From positions 570 to 28,336 of the forward strand of contig DKUJ01000007.1 in NCBI GenBank assembly GCA_002490635.1: a stretch of DNA of 27,767 nucleotides, in the 5' to 3' direction. The notes under the pieces are model-generated. The model had not been told where the DNA came from, searched no databases, and saw only the letters and a program-made list of their open reading frames with translations. Of the stretch, positions 16,846 through 24,561 are shown in pieces. Position 1 is the first letter of the stretch; every line of letters starts with the position of its first letter. Source of the DNA: Porphyromonadaceae bacterium UBA7207 (GTDB taxonomy: Bacteria; Bacteroidota; Bacteroidia; Bacteroidales; Muribaculaceae). Position numbers and translations under genes: made by a program.

Positions 16846-17847
16846 TTACGGAATCAGGCGCGCTGCGGAAATCGGCATAAGCCTTGACACTGCGCGACGG
16901 ATGGCCGTGAGCAGGCGGCGGAGAAGAGGCGGCGCGGAGGCCTTTGATGTTGCAGCCCGGATTATGTCCTCCGGTGTTGCCGACGGGTTATCGGCCATGA
17001 GAAGGGCTATCGCGGAATCGCGACGCACGGTGTCATTGCCGGAAGCGGCCACCATTGCCAGCAGTATGCTTTCGGCGGCGCCTCTCAGCCTGGCGACAAC
17101 CTCGGGCATATGCGCGAAATGCACCATAAGGCGGTGGCGGACAGAGAGCGACATTTCCAGCCTCCGGTAGCGCTCTGTCATGCTCCAGGCGCCTTCGCCA
17201 GCGATGTGATACACACCCATTGGCCGTCGGAAGTAATGGATTGTTCCCCCGGCAGCATAGAGCATGTGCATGGCATAGTCGGGAGAGCGGTCGTCGGCAA
17301 GCCACTCAGGGAGATTCCGGAGATCAACCAGGCTGCGGCGATAAACCACCGACAGGTTTGTGATATAGTTGCTGCGGGCGAGGTCGGCTATCGTGGTGTC
17401 GACGCGTTGTCCGCCGTTGCTCAGGCTTTTGGTGGAATCGGCGGTGTAGTGGTTTACAACCCTATGGAAAGTGATTGCGCAGCCGGGATTCTTTTCCATG
17501 TACCGCACCTGGCGGCGGAGCTTCGACGGTGAGCACCAGTAGTCGTCGGCATCGCATATGGCGAGGTATTTGCCGGTGCAGTGGCTGAATGCCTCGATAT
17601 AATTCGCCTGAAGTCCGAGATTGGTTTTGTTGGCGAATACCTTGATTATATCCGGATAACGCTCCTGCCACATACGCGCCACCCCGAGGGTTGCGTCGGT
17701 GGAAGCGTCGTCCACGATTATAAGTTCTATCGCGAAGGGCGCGCGCTGCCTCACCACGCCTTCTATGGCGCGTGCGATGAGCCGTTCCTTGTTGTAGGCA
17801 ATCATTGCCACGCTCACCATCGGAATATGTTCGCAGTGCTGCATCAT
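16846..17847 (-). CDS. GT2 family glycosyltransferase
   Basis: The protein has 333 residues. The N-terminal GT-A fold spans about 10-230: VSVAMIAYNKERLIARAIEG opens it, IIVDDAST (43-50) binds the nucleotide, and CDADDYW (98-104) supplies the DxD metal site. No membrane helix is evident, so it is probably a soluble or membrane-associated enzyme that adds a sugar to a surface polysaccharide or lipid-linked glycan. The start may be 17847 (MMQHCEHIPM) or the internal ATG at 17820 (MVSVAMIAYN), because the only promoter element ends 4 bases before 17847. It stands alone between GAPDH and the DUF3861-like gene rather than in a polysaccharide cluster. Confidence 0.9.
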   Translation of the reverse strand: MMQHCEHIPMVSVAMIAYNKERLIARAIEGVVRQRAPFAIELIIVDDASTDATLGVARMWQERYPDIIKVFANKTNLGLQANYIEAFSHCTGKYLAICDADDYWCSPSKLRRQVRYMEKNPGCAITFHRVVNHYTADSTKSLSNGGQRVDTTIADLARSNYITNLSVVYRRSLVDLRNLPEWLADDRSPDYAMHMLYAAGGTIHYFRRPMGVYHIAGEGAWSMTERYRRLEMSLSVRHRLMVHFAHMPEVVARLRGAAESILLAMVAASGNDTVRRDSAIALLMADNPSATPEDIIRAATSKASAPPLLRRLLTAIRRAVSRLMPISAARLIP

Positions 17848-17851
17848 TTCG

Positions 17852-17859
17852 CAAAGATA
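17852..17859 (-). promoter_or_regulatory. -7 element very close to the GT2 start codon
   Basis: TATCTTTG on the minus strand (17859-17852) is a perfect TAnnTTTG. Only 4 bases separate it from the ATG at 17847, so transcription would begin at or next to that codon. Either the mRNA is leaderless or translation begins at 17820. It directly follows the T-run of the GAPDH terminator. Confidence 0.5.
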
Positions 17860-17861
17860 TG

Positions 17862-17900
17862 AAAAAAAGACTGCCCCGCCTGTTGTGCGGAGCAGTCTTT
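17862..17900 (-). terminator. Rho-independent terminator of gapA
   Basis: On the minus strand a stem of 9 bp (17892-17900 with 17866-17874), one mismatch and 4 more bp closes a short loop and runs into seven T (complement of 17862-17868). It begins 27 bases after the GAPDH stop codon. It separates GAPDH from the glycosyltransferase gene. Confidence 0.88.
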
Positions 17901-17927
17901 CTATTTTATGCGGTGTATCTTCGGGTA

Positions 17928-18938
17928 TCAGCCGTTGATTTTAACCATGGTAGCGATGAGATCGAGCACTTTGTTGGAGTAGCCGATTTCGTTGTCGTAC
18001 CATGAAACGACTTTCACGAAAGTGGGGGTGAGCTGGATACCTGCCTTCTTGTCGAAGATGGAGGTGCGGGTATCGCCGAGGAAGTCGCTGGAAACGACAT
18101 CTTCTTCGGTGTAGCCGAGCACACCTTTGAGTTCGCCTTCGGAAGCTTCCTTCATGGCGGCGCAGATTTCGTCGTAAGTGGCGGGTTTAGCCAGGTTTAC
18201 AGTGAGGTCGACAACGGAAACGTCGAGGGTGGGCACGCGCATGCTCATGCCGGTGAGTTTGCCGTTGAGTTCGGGAATCACTTTGCCTACAGCCTTGGCG
18301 GCGCCGGTGCTGGAGGGGATGATGTTGCCGGAAGCGGCACGGCCACCACGCCAGTCTTTCATGGAAGGACCGTCTACGGTTTTCTGGGTAGCGGTGGTGG
18401 AGTGAACGGTGGTCATAAGGCCATCGAGGATGCCGAACTTGTCGTTGAGGACTTTAGCGATGGGGGCAAGGCAGTTGGTGGTGCAGGAAGCGTTGGACAC
18501 GAACTGGGTGCCTTTCACGTAAGTGTGGGCGTTCACGCCGCAAACGAACATGGGGGTGTCGTCCTTGGAGGGAGCGGACATAACCACATATTTCGCACCT
18601 GCTTCGATGTGAGCCTGAGCTTTTTCCTTTGTGAGGAAGAGGCCGGTGGATTCCACGACGTATTCGGCACCTACTGCGCCCCAAGCGATTTCTGCGGGGT
18701 TCTTGCAGGCGGTGACACGGATGTGCTTGCCGTTGACGATGAGTTCGCTCTTTTCGAGGTCGTAATCTACGGTGCCTTCGAACTGACCGTGCATTGTGTC
18801 GTATTTGAGCATGTAGGCCATGTAGTCTACGGGCAGCAGGTCGTTGATGGCAACAACCTCGATGTCGTCACGCTTGATGGAGGCACGGAAGACAAAGCGA
18901 CCGATACGTCCAAAGCCATTGATACCGATTTTAGTCAT
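17928..18938 (-). CDS. gapA: Glyceraldehyde-3-phosphate dehydrogenase, type I
   Basis: The enzyme oxidises glyceraldehyde 3-phosphate to 1,3-bisphosphoglycerate with NAD in glycolysis. The 336-residue length is standard. The Rossmann motif INGFGRIGR is at 6-14. Asp33 (AINDL) favours NAD over NADP. The catalytic segment SNASCTTNC has nucleophile Cys152, and the base is His179 (TTVHSTTATQ). WYDNEIGYSN is near the C-terminus. It has its own promoter and terminator, so it is monocistronic. Codon choice is strongly biased, as expected of a highly expressed gene. Confidence 0.98.
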   Translation of the reverse strand: MTKIGINGFGRIGRFVFRASIKRDDIEVVAINDLLPVDYMAYMLKYDTMHGQFEGTVDYDLEKSELIVNGKHIRVTACKNPAEIAWGAVGAEYVVESTGLFLTKEKAQAHIEAGAKYVVMSAPSKDDTPMFVCGVNAHTYVKGTQFVSNASCTTNCLAPIAKVLNDKFGILDGLMTTVHSTTATQKTVDGPSMKDWRGGRAASGNIIPSSTGAAKAVGKVIPELNGKLTGMSMRVPTLDVSVVDLTVNLAKPATYDEICAAMKEASEGELKGVLGYTEEDVVSSDFLGDTRTSIFDKKAGIQLTPTFVKVVSWYDNEIGYSNKVLDLIATMVKING

Positions 18939-19036
18939 TTTGGATATTTTGAATATTGGGTTTGAAAATATGCTTATTGTCAGCCTTTTGGCGCTTGCGC
19001 TACATATGGCGCAAGGACTGTTCTTTTTTACCGCCG

Positions 19037-19044
19037 CAAAATTA
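19037..19044 (-). promoter_or_regulatory. -7 element of gapA
   Basis: TAATTTTG on the minus strand (19044-19037) matches TAnnTTTG. It lies about 100 bases upstream of the GAPDH ATG, which gives a leader of about 95 bases. A clear -33 TTG is not seen. The leader contains a small imperfect inverted repeat (GCGCTTGCGC...GGCGCAAG near 18991-19016). Confidence 0.5.
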
Positions 19045-19112
19045 ATGAAAAATTTCGGTATTTGGTTTTGCGGAATACGCTTTTTTTTGGCCTTTAGCCT
19101 ATTAAAGTTTGT

Positions 19113-19940
19113 TTAGCGGGCTTGCCTGCGCACCGACAGAGCCGCTGAAATTCTGGCGACGGCATAGACGGCCACCATGAGCAGCACAGCCATGGCGGAG
19201 GCAGGCACTCCCGTGCCGGCAGAAAGTATAAGGCCGCCCAGGCAGCACAGCAGCGAAACCGCCGCCGAGGCGCACATTATTGTGGCCATGCGCCGGCAAT
19301 AGACTTCGGCGGCGAGCATGGGCAGCGAAAGCACCGACATGAGCATCATGATTCCGACCACTCTGATGGTTAGAACTATGCACACAGCCACGAGCACAGT
19401 CATGGCGTAGGAAATGAAACGCACATTTATTCCGGACACAGCGGCGAAGTCGCTGTCGAAGGCCACGGCGACGATGCGCCGGTAGCAGCTTACGGTGAAC
19501 ACCGCCAGCACCAGGCCGAAAATACCGAAAGCCAGCAGGTCGGAGGGGCCGACGGTGAGGATGTTTCCGAACAGGAAAGTGTTAAGCTCGGGCACATATC
19601 CAGGAGTAAGGAACACAAACAATGTGCCCAGCGCCATTCCCAGCGCCCACACAACGGCAATTGCCGAATCGGAGCGCACGCCCCAGCGGGAGGAACTCCA
19701 TTCCACGGCGGCCGACGATGCCACGGCCACGACTGCTGCTGTGAGCAAAGGGCTGACACCAAGAAAGTAACCCAGACCGAGACCTCCGAAGCAGGCGTGT
19801 GTGATGCCTCCCGAGATTGCCACCAGCCGGCGACTGACAATGTATGTTCCCACAACAGCCCCGCAAAGGCTCACAAGAACAACGGCCAGGAGTGCGCGCT
19901 GGAAAAACGGATAGTCGAGATATTGCAGAAGTTCTGTCAT
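19113..19940 (-). CDS. Metal ABC transporter permease, ZnuB/TroC/MntB family
   Basis: This 275-residue integral membrane protein has about eight hydrophobic segments. SGGITHACFGGLGLGYFLG (43-61) corresponds to the conserved cytoplasmic-edge region of the ABC-3 permease family (commonly S-AI-HA...G...GY-LG), with His48 in the conserved place. RSDSAIAVVWALGMALGTLF (89-108) is the next conserved block, and RVVGIMMLMSVLSLPMLAA is the typical late helix. The family imports zinc, manganese or iron using a separate ATPase and binding protein. Neither is encoded next to it here, so they must lie elsewhere. Its start overlaps the upstream gene's stop (ATGA). Metal specificity cannot be read from the permease alone. 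Confidence 0.9.
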   Translation of the reverse strand: MTELLQYLDYPFFQRALLAVVLVSLCGAVVGTYIVSRRLVAISGGITHACFGGLGLGYFLGVSPLLTAAVVAVASSAAVEWSSSRWGVRSDSAIAVVWALGMALGTLFVFLTPGYVPELNTFLFGNILTVGPSDLLAFGIFGLVLAVFTVSCYRRIVAVAFDSDFAAVSGINVRFISYAMTVLVAVCIVLTIRVVGIMMLMSVLSLPMLAAEVYCRRMATIMCASAAVSLLCCLGGLILSAGTGVPASAMAVLLMVAVYAVARISAALSVRRQAR

Positions 19941-20389
19941 TGCTTATGCGGTTTCCGAGCCTCGGCCACGATGAGCAACAGTTCGTCGCGCACGGGAGCC
20001 GGCAGTTCGATGCCTCGCAACTGCAGGCTGCGCGCCCAGGGCGCGATTTCGTCGGGAGACATGGTTAGCATAACATCGCGGAACTCATCGGCTTCGGCTG
20101 TGCTGTAGTCGGAGGCGGCACGGCCGGCGAAGCGGTCGAGTTCCTCGTCGTCGAAATACTCTATTGTTTCGGAGACAGCCGCCAGCAACGAATCCTTTTC
20201 GCAGGTTATATGCATTCCGCAGCATTCCCCGTCGTCGGAAGAACTGTCGCCGCCGGCTGCTGGTGATGTCGTGTCAACGCCATCCTCACGCTCTGTGCGC
20301 GACGGGGCGGGAGTGGTAATCCGGTGGTGGATGAAAAGCAGCATCCCCACAACCACAATGGAGGCGGCAAGTATGAGAATTGCCGTCAT
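19937..20389 (-). CDS. Membrane-anchored protein with CC..H..C motif, linked to the metal permease
   Basis: The protein has 150 residues. The start at 20389 gives one N-terminal membrane helix (3-20), a Ser/Pro/Asp-rich linker, then ECCGMHITCEKD (55-66) with Cys56, Cys57, His60 and Cys63, a plausible metal or redox site. A helical C-terminal domain follows (70-145; EYFDDEELDRFAG, SLQLRGIELP). It overlaps aroA upstream and the metal permease downstream by four bases each, so all three are translationally coupled. I recall similar proteins in other Bacteroidales, sometimes labelled phospholipase, but see no lipase motif. A role in metal delivery or sensing for the permease is inference. Confidence 0.75.
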   Translation of the reverse strand: MTAILILAASIVVVGMLLFIHHRITTPAPSRTEREDGVDTTSPAAGGDSSSDDGECCGMHITCEKDSLLAAVSETIEYFDDEELDRFAGRAASDYSTAEADEFRDVMLTMSPDEIAPWARSLQLRGIELPAPVRDELLLIVAEARKPHKQ

Positions 20390-21660
20390 TGCTGCTGCGG
20401 GTCGGGCATGGGTTCGTCGGGGTCGGCCAGCACAAAGCCTGCCTGCTGCAGCTGCTGCCAGAAGCCGGGGTAGGACTTGGCTACACAACCGGCGTCCTTT
20501 ATCACCGCTCCGGGAATGAACACTGCCACCGGAGCAAGAGCCATGGCCATGCGGTGGTCGGCATGGCTATCGAACACGGGAATTTCCCTGACCGGAAGAC
20601 GGGTACCGTCCCAACGCAACAGGTCGTCGTATTTCTCGATAGTCACCGGAATGCCTATTTTTGCGAGTTCGTCGCACAAGGCTGCAAGCCGGTCGCATTC
20701 CTTGTGGCGGAGATTGGCAACGCCGCTCAGCTCGAACGGTATGCCTGCAAGGACCGCGGTAACAGCCAGCGCCGGAAGCATGTCGGGAGTATCGGACATA
20801 TCGGCCTCCAGACGGCTGAACAGGTCGGGTGTAGCCGACAGCCCGGCACCTTCGGCGGTAAATTCGGTGATCACACCCAGGCGCTCGAACAGCGAGGCGG
20901 CCAGACTGTCGCCCTGCAGGGATTTTTCACGAAGGCCTGGCAAGGTGACCCATCCGGCGGTAAGAGCGGCGATTTCGTACCAGAAGGCCGCCGCACTCCA
21001 GTCGCGCTCCACATCGGCATCGACAACCCTATAGCTGCCGGAAGAAACCGACACACCATCGGGGTCGACTTCGGCAGGCACACCGGCGGCTGTCATCATG
21101 GCGGCTGTCATCTTCAGATAGGGAGAGGAGCTGCGTCGGCCCGGAGTGGCTATGCGCAGCGGCGACTCCATAAGTGGCGAAGCCAGCATTAATGCCGAAA
21201 CAAACTGTGAGCTTACCGATGCATCGAGGGTGATGTCGCCGCCGCGCAGACGCCGGCCTTCGATTTCTATCGGTGCGAAACCTTCGCGCACACAATAGGT
21301 TATGGATGCTCCCATTTCTCTGAGAGCATCCACCAGCGGTGCGAGCGGGCGTTGCCGCAGGCTGTCGCTGCCTGTGAGGCGGCAGCGGACACCCGGAGTG
21401 GCGGCGTATAGTGCCGCAAGCAGCCTCAGTGCGGTGCCCGAGGCTCCCAGATCGATGGAGTCGGCCTGTCCCGACATTTCAAGCGCACGGCGCAGCACCT
21501 CGATGTCGTGGCACTCGGCCAGCCGGGATGCGTCGGCAAGGGCGCCGGCGCCGCCGGCAATGAAATCGATCACAAGCCGGCGCGCGCTTTCGCTTTTGCT
21601 CAGCGGCAGTTCTGCAACGGCCTCAAGAATGCCGTCAGGGGGAAATATGCGTAGGTCCAA
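20386..21660 (-). CDS. aroA: 3-phosphoshikimate 1-carboxyvinyltransferase (EPSP synthase)
   Basis: The enzyme joins PEP to shikimate 3-phosphate in chorismate synthesis. The protein has 424 residues. The start codon is TTG at 21660-21658; no ATG lies upstream in frame after the previous gene's stop, and the N-terminus DLRIFPPDG fits the family. Motifs: SKSESAR (21-27, with Lys22 and Arg27; the usual Asn before Arg is Ala), GASGTALR (72-79), SLRQRPLAPLVDALREMG, SSQFVSALMLASPL, DADVERDWSAAAFWYE, DTPDMLPALAVTA, ECDRLAALCDEL, DSHADHRMAMALAPVA and KSYPGFW. The active-site blocks are all present though several are diverged from the usual consensus. It is the third gene of a five-gene operon and overlaps the next gene by four bases. 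Confidence 0.93.
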   Translation of the reverse strand: MDLRIFPPDGILEAVAELPLSKSESARRLVIDFIAGGAGALADASRLAECHDIEVLRRALEMSGQADSIDLGASGTALRLLAALYAATPGVRCRLTGSDSLRQRPLAPLVDALREMGASITYCVREGFAPIEIEGRRLRGGDITLDASVSSQFVSALMLASPLMESPLRIATPGRRSSSPYLKMTAAMMTAAGVPAEVDPDGVSVSSGSYRVVDADVERDWSAAAFWYEIAALTAGWVTLPGLREKSLQGDSLAASLFERLGVITEFTAEGAGLSATPDLFSRLEADMSDTPDMLPALAVTAVLAGIPFELSGVANLRHKECDRLAALCDELAKIGIPVTIEKYDDLLRWDGTRLPVREIPVFDSHADHRMAMALAPVAVFIPGAVIKDAGCVAKSYPGFWQQLQQAGFVLADPDEPMPDPQQQ

Positions 21661-21662
21661 TC

Positions 21663-21694
21663 TGAATTCTATAATGTATAATTTGAATTCTGTA
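21663..21694. repeat. Direct repeat in the aminotransferase-aroA gap
   Basis: TGAATTCTATA (21663-21673) and TGAATTCTGTA (21684-21694) differ at one base and begin exactly 21 bases apart, two turns of the helix. They fill the 41-base AT-rich gap between two otherwise GC-rich genes, just upstream of the TTG start of aroA. This could be a binding site for a regulator or part of an internal promoter. Confidence 0.45.
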
Positions 21695-21701
21695 CAAGCG
21701 G

Positions 21702-22892
21702 TCAGGCTTCGTCTTCGCAGCCTTTGATGGCCGTTTTCAGGCTATCAAGCGCTTTATGCAGCACACAGCGCGGTGTGCCCACATTCAGGCGTGCGAAACC
21801 GGCTCCCTGGCTGCCGAACATGGTGCCGTCGTTCAGGGCGAGATGCGCCTTGTCCAGCAGCAGGTTCATGATTTCTTTCTGGCACATTCCAAGGCCACGG
21901 AAGTCGAGCCACAGAAGGAACGAAGCCTGCGGCCGCACCACGCGCAGCTCGGGGATGTTGGCGGCCAGATAGTCCACCACAAACTCGATATTGCTCTGCA
22001 CATATTCGAGCATCTGGTCGAGCCATTCCTCGCCATTGCAGTATGCCGCTTCGGCGCCAATGGTCGAGATAAGCACAGGAGCGCTGAACTCGTTAGCTTC
22101 CAGCCATTCGTAGTAAGGCTTCCGGAGTTCGGGGTTCTTCACCACCATCCAGGAGCTCACAAGGCCTGGAATATTGAAAGTCTTCGACGGCGCACCGAGC
22201 ATCACGCCAATGGCACGGGCGTCGTCGCTGACACTGAGGAAAGGTATATGGGGGCGTCCTTCGAGCATGAGGTCGCCGTGGATTTCGTCGCTCACCACCA
22301 CCACGCCGGCGCGCCGGCAGATACTTGCCAGACGGGCGAGGTCGTCGGCGCTCCACTGGATGCCTATGGGGTTGTGGGGGTTGCAGAGCACCATCATGCG
22401 CGGATGGTGTTCCTCTATGAGTCTTTCGAGACCGTCGAGGTCCATCTCATAGCCTTCGGCAGTGGCCACCAGAGGATTCTCCACCACTTTGCGGCCGTTG
22501 CCTTCCACGACAGTGCGGAAAGGAGTATATACCGGCGGCTGAATCACCACTGTATCGCCGCGCGAGGTAAAGAAGTTCACGGCATATGCTATTCCTTTCA
22601 CCACACCGGGAACAAAGGCGAGTTCGCTGCGGTCGATTTCAAAACCGTGGCGATGGCGGTTCCAGTCTATGATGGCGTTCCAGTATGCATCGGAAGCCTC
22701 GGAGTATCCCAGCACAGGATGCTGGAGCCGTTTCTGCAGTGCCGCGGTAATCTGCGGACACACGGCGAAGTCGAGGTCGGCGATCCACAGGGGGGTAAGG
22801 TCGTGGCGGCCGAACACTGCATCGAGCCGGTCGATTTTTGCCGCTGCGGTGCCATGACGGTCGATAACGCAGTCGAAGTTGTACTTTGCCAT
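21702..22892 (-). CDS. PLP-dependent C-S lyase / aminotransferase, MalY/PatB type
   Basis: The protein has 396 residues. The start at 22892 (MAKYNFDCVIDRHGT) matches the PatB/MalY N-terminus; the open frame upstream to 23630 lies in the neighbouring gene. The fold-type I elements are present: PLWIADLDF (34-42), LGYSE (61-65), Tyr122 (PPVYTPF), NPHNP (171-175) with Asn174, SDEIHGDL (201-208) with Asp202, and GAPSKTFNIPG with PLP lysine Lys237. Such enzymes cleave cystathionine or cysteine to release homocysteine or sulfide and pyruvate; some also act as aminotransferases or regulators. It is the second gene of the operon, 26 bases after the membrane glycosyltransferase and 41 before aroA. Confidence 0.9.
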   Translation of the reverse strand: MAKYNFDCVIDRHGTAAAKIDRLDAVFGRHDLTPLWIADLDFAVCPQITAALQKRLQHPVLGYSEASDAYWNAIIDWNRHRHGFEIDRSELAFVPGVVKGIAYAVNFFTSRGDTVVIQPPVYTPFRTVVEGNGRKVVENPLVATAEGYEMDLDGLERLIEEHHPRMMVLCNPHNPIGIQWSADDLARLASICRRAGVVVVSDEIHGDLMLEGRPHIPFLSVSDDARAIGVMLGAPSKTFNIPGLVSSWMVVKNPELRKPYYEWLEANEFSAPVLISTIGAEAAYCNGEEWLDQMLEYVQSNIEFVVDYLAANIPELRVVRPQASFLLWLDFRGLGMCQKEIMNLLLDKAHLALNDGTMFGSQGAGFARLNVGTPRCVLHKALDSLKTAIKGCEDEA

Positions 22893-22918
22893 TAGTATAG
22901 ATTTAGAAGGTTTTTGTC

Positions 22919-24103
22919 TCAGTCCCAGGTATATTTCTTCTGTCTGCCGAGCAGCGAATGGATGTGCGACACCATGCGGCGCACAGGATACATCACGGCC
23001 AGCCATGGAATCGAAAGCAGAAGCCGGCGCGAGCGCAATGCCTCCTGGGCCTTTCGCCAGGTAATGATGTCTATAGTAAGCATCACGGCCACAATAACCA
23101 GAGCGACCAATGTCGCCTGCAGGTTGGGCCACGAGATAATAGCCGCCACACCGCCACAGATTATGGCGGCAAGCTGCAGCCATCCGGCCAGGGGATACAG
23201 AATCCGCGGGCGACGGCGGATAAAACTTTCGGTGAAATGCCGCTGCAGGGTGCGTTCGGTGAATATGCGGGGGTGGTTGCCATGGCGCAGACGCACCATC
23301 GACTCCCGCGACAGCTCCACGACAGTGTTGTCGCGGCCGGCTACCTGGCTCACGAATATGTCGTCGTCGCCATGGTGCAGATTCAGACTGCGGGCAAAGC
23401 CGCTGTTGCGGAAAAACACCTCCTTGCGGTAGGCTATGTTGTACTCCGTGCCTCGGAAAGGTTTTCCGGCAATGGCCACGCCGAGCCAGCGCACACTGTC
23501 GGCAACAAAATCGAAGGCACGGCGCCTGCGGCCGTTGGACTTGTCCTCCGCAGGGTCCACGTATGCGAAGCCTAACACCACTTCCACGGGCGAGGAGGCT
23601 CCGAATGGAGCCATCATACGCCGCAGCCACATGCGCGACTCGATAACGGCCGCCGTGGTGGTAAGCACCACAACACCGTAGCGCGCGGCTTTCACGCCAA
23701 GAGTGAGTGCAAGTTTCTTGCGGCTGAGATTCACAACCCCGTCGGGGGTGTAGGTAAGGTAGAGATTGCTATGGCTCGCGCGGAGCATCGAAACGAGGTC
23801 GGACACGTCGGAACGCTCGCCCTCGTTGACCACCACCACCTCGAAGACCGCCGGATAGTCCTGGTCGAGCAGTGCTTTCAGAATCTCCTCCAGATGTCCG
23901 GCATCGCCCTGCGAATACACAACCACCGATGCCGGTTCATATTCGGCATCGGGCTTGTCGGGACGCTCGCGGTCGGCACGCCGGCAGTATGCCGACACTG
24001 TGCGCACACGAAAAAAATAGATGGCTGCGGCCAGCAGCACGCACACGGCGGCGGCAACCAGCAGCCAAAGTACCTCAAGGGGAAGTTCGGGCGAAAAATA
24101 CAT
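22919..24103 (-). CDS. Membrane-anchored GT2-like glycosyltransferase
   Basis: The protein has 394 residues. One helix at the N-terminus (12-31) anchors the protein, and two or three hydrophobic segments lie near the C-terminus (305-325, 330-347, 362-374). The GT-A core is about 58-290: ASVVVYSQGD opens it, VVVNEGE (90-96) stands where IVDDGS is usual, and VVLTTTAAV (144-152) stands where the DxD motif is usual. GDDDIFVSQ (245-253) holds the likely catalytic acidic residues. From memory this degenerate DxD is shared by a Bacteroidetes subfamily, so it need not mean loss of activity. It is the first gene of the five-gene minus-strand operon, and its upstream region is shared with the divergent His-rich gene. 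Confidence 0.87.
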   Translation of the reverse strand: MYFSPELPLEVLWLLVAAAVCVLLAAAIYFFRVRTVSAYCRRADRERPDKPDAEYEPASVVVYSQGDAGHLEEILKALLDQDYPAVFEVVVVNEGERSDVSDLVSMLRASHSNLYLTYTPDGVVNLSRKKLALTLGVKAARYGVVVLTTTAAVIESRMWLRRMMAPFGASSPVEVVLGFAYVDPAEDKSNGRRRRAFDFVADSVRWLGVAIAGKPFRGTEYNIAYRKEVFFRNSGFARSLNLHHGDDDIFVSQVAGRDNTVVELSRESMVRLRHGNHPRIFTERTLQRHFTESFIRRRPRILYPLAGWLQLAAIICGGVAAIISWPNLQATLVALVIVAVMLTIDIITWRKAQEALRSRRLLLSIPWLAVMYPVRRMVSHIHSLLGRQKKYTWD

Positions 24104-24143
24104 CTGTCGCTTTTAAGCTTGCGTTTACTGATGATTCAGGTAT

Positions 24144-24193
24144 GCAAAATTAGCGAAAATATCAAGACAACCTATAATTTTGCTAACTTTGCG
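24144..24193. promoter_or_regulatory. Mirrored divergent promoter
   Basis: Facing left, GCTAATTTTG (24154-24145) contains a perfect TAnnTTTG for the gene starting at 24103. Facing right, TAATTTTG (24175-24182) and GCTAACTTTG (24182-24191) give two overlapping -7 matches for the gene starting at 24196. The left arm read on the minus strand and the right arm read on the plus strand agree at about 15 of 19 positions (pattern TAnTTTnGCTAAnTTTGC), so the region is a near-palindrome. The rightward start of transcription would fall within about 10 bases of the GTG start codon. Confidence 0.55.
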
Positions 24194-24195
24194 TC

Positions 24196-24543
24196 GTGAA
24201 ACCGCAGTGCACCCGAAACAGGATTATCGCCGGCCTGCTGCTGGCTGTTTTCGCATCGTTTGTGTGCGGGAACACACTGTTCACGCACACCCACCGCGAC
24301 GGCGACCGGGTGTATGTGCACTCTCACGCCACCATTCCGGGTTCGCAGCACAGCCACAGCTCCCAGGCTCTGGCTTCGATAGGCTCCATCAATGCCTCGC
24401 TGACGCAGATGATAGGCTCAGGCATAGCGACAGTGCCCGAACCAGGACTCTGGACAGTGACCCTGGGCTTTGCGGTTATCATCGTTTCCATATGCTACAG
24501 AAGGATTGTTTCCGGAGAACGTGCGCCTCCGGCCGAAAATTAG
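24196..24543 (+). CDS. Small His-rich membrane protein upstream of a TonB receptor
   Basis: The protein has 115 residues and starts at GTG 24196; no other start fits before the first hydrophobic segment. Hydrophobic segments lie at about 9-25 and 85-101. Between them is a His-rich stretch, LFTHTHRDGDRVYVHSH (28-44), and then QHSHSS: seven His in about 25 residues arranged as HxH pairs. This suggests binding of zinc or a similar metal in the periplasm. Small proteins with HTH...HSH motifs next to TonB receptors occur in other Bacteroidales (from memory); their role is not established. It is 41 bases upstream of the receptor gene on the same strand, so the two are probably co-expressed. Confidence 0.72.
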   Translation: MKPQCTRNRIIAGLLLAVFASFVCGNTLFTHTHRDGDRVYVHSHATIPGSQHSHSSQALASIGSINASLTQMIGSGIATVPEPGLWTVTLGFAVIIVSICYRRIVSGERAPPAEN

Positions 24544-24561
24544 CCATAACATATCCTATTC

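Noticed and set aside
22893..23630. N-terminal extension of the aminotransferase to 642 residues
   Set aside because: The extra residues are out-of-frame reading of the membrane glycosyltransferase gene. The family N-terminus starts at 22892.
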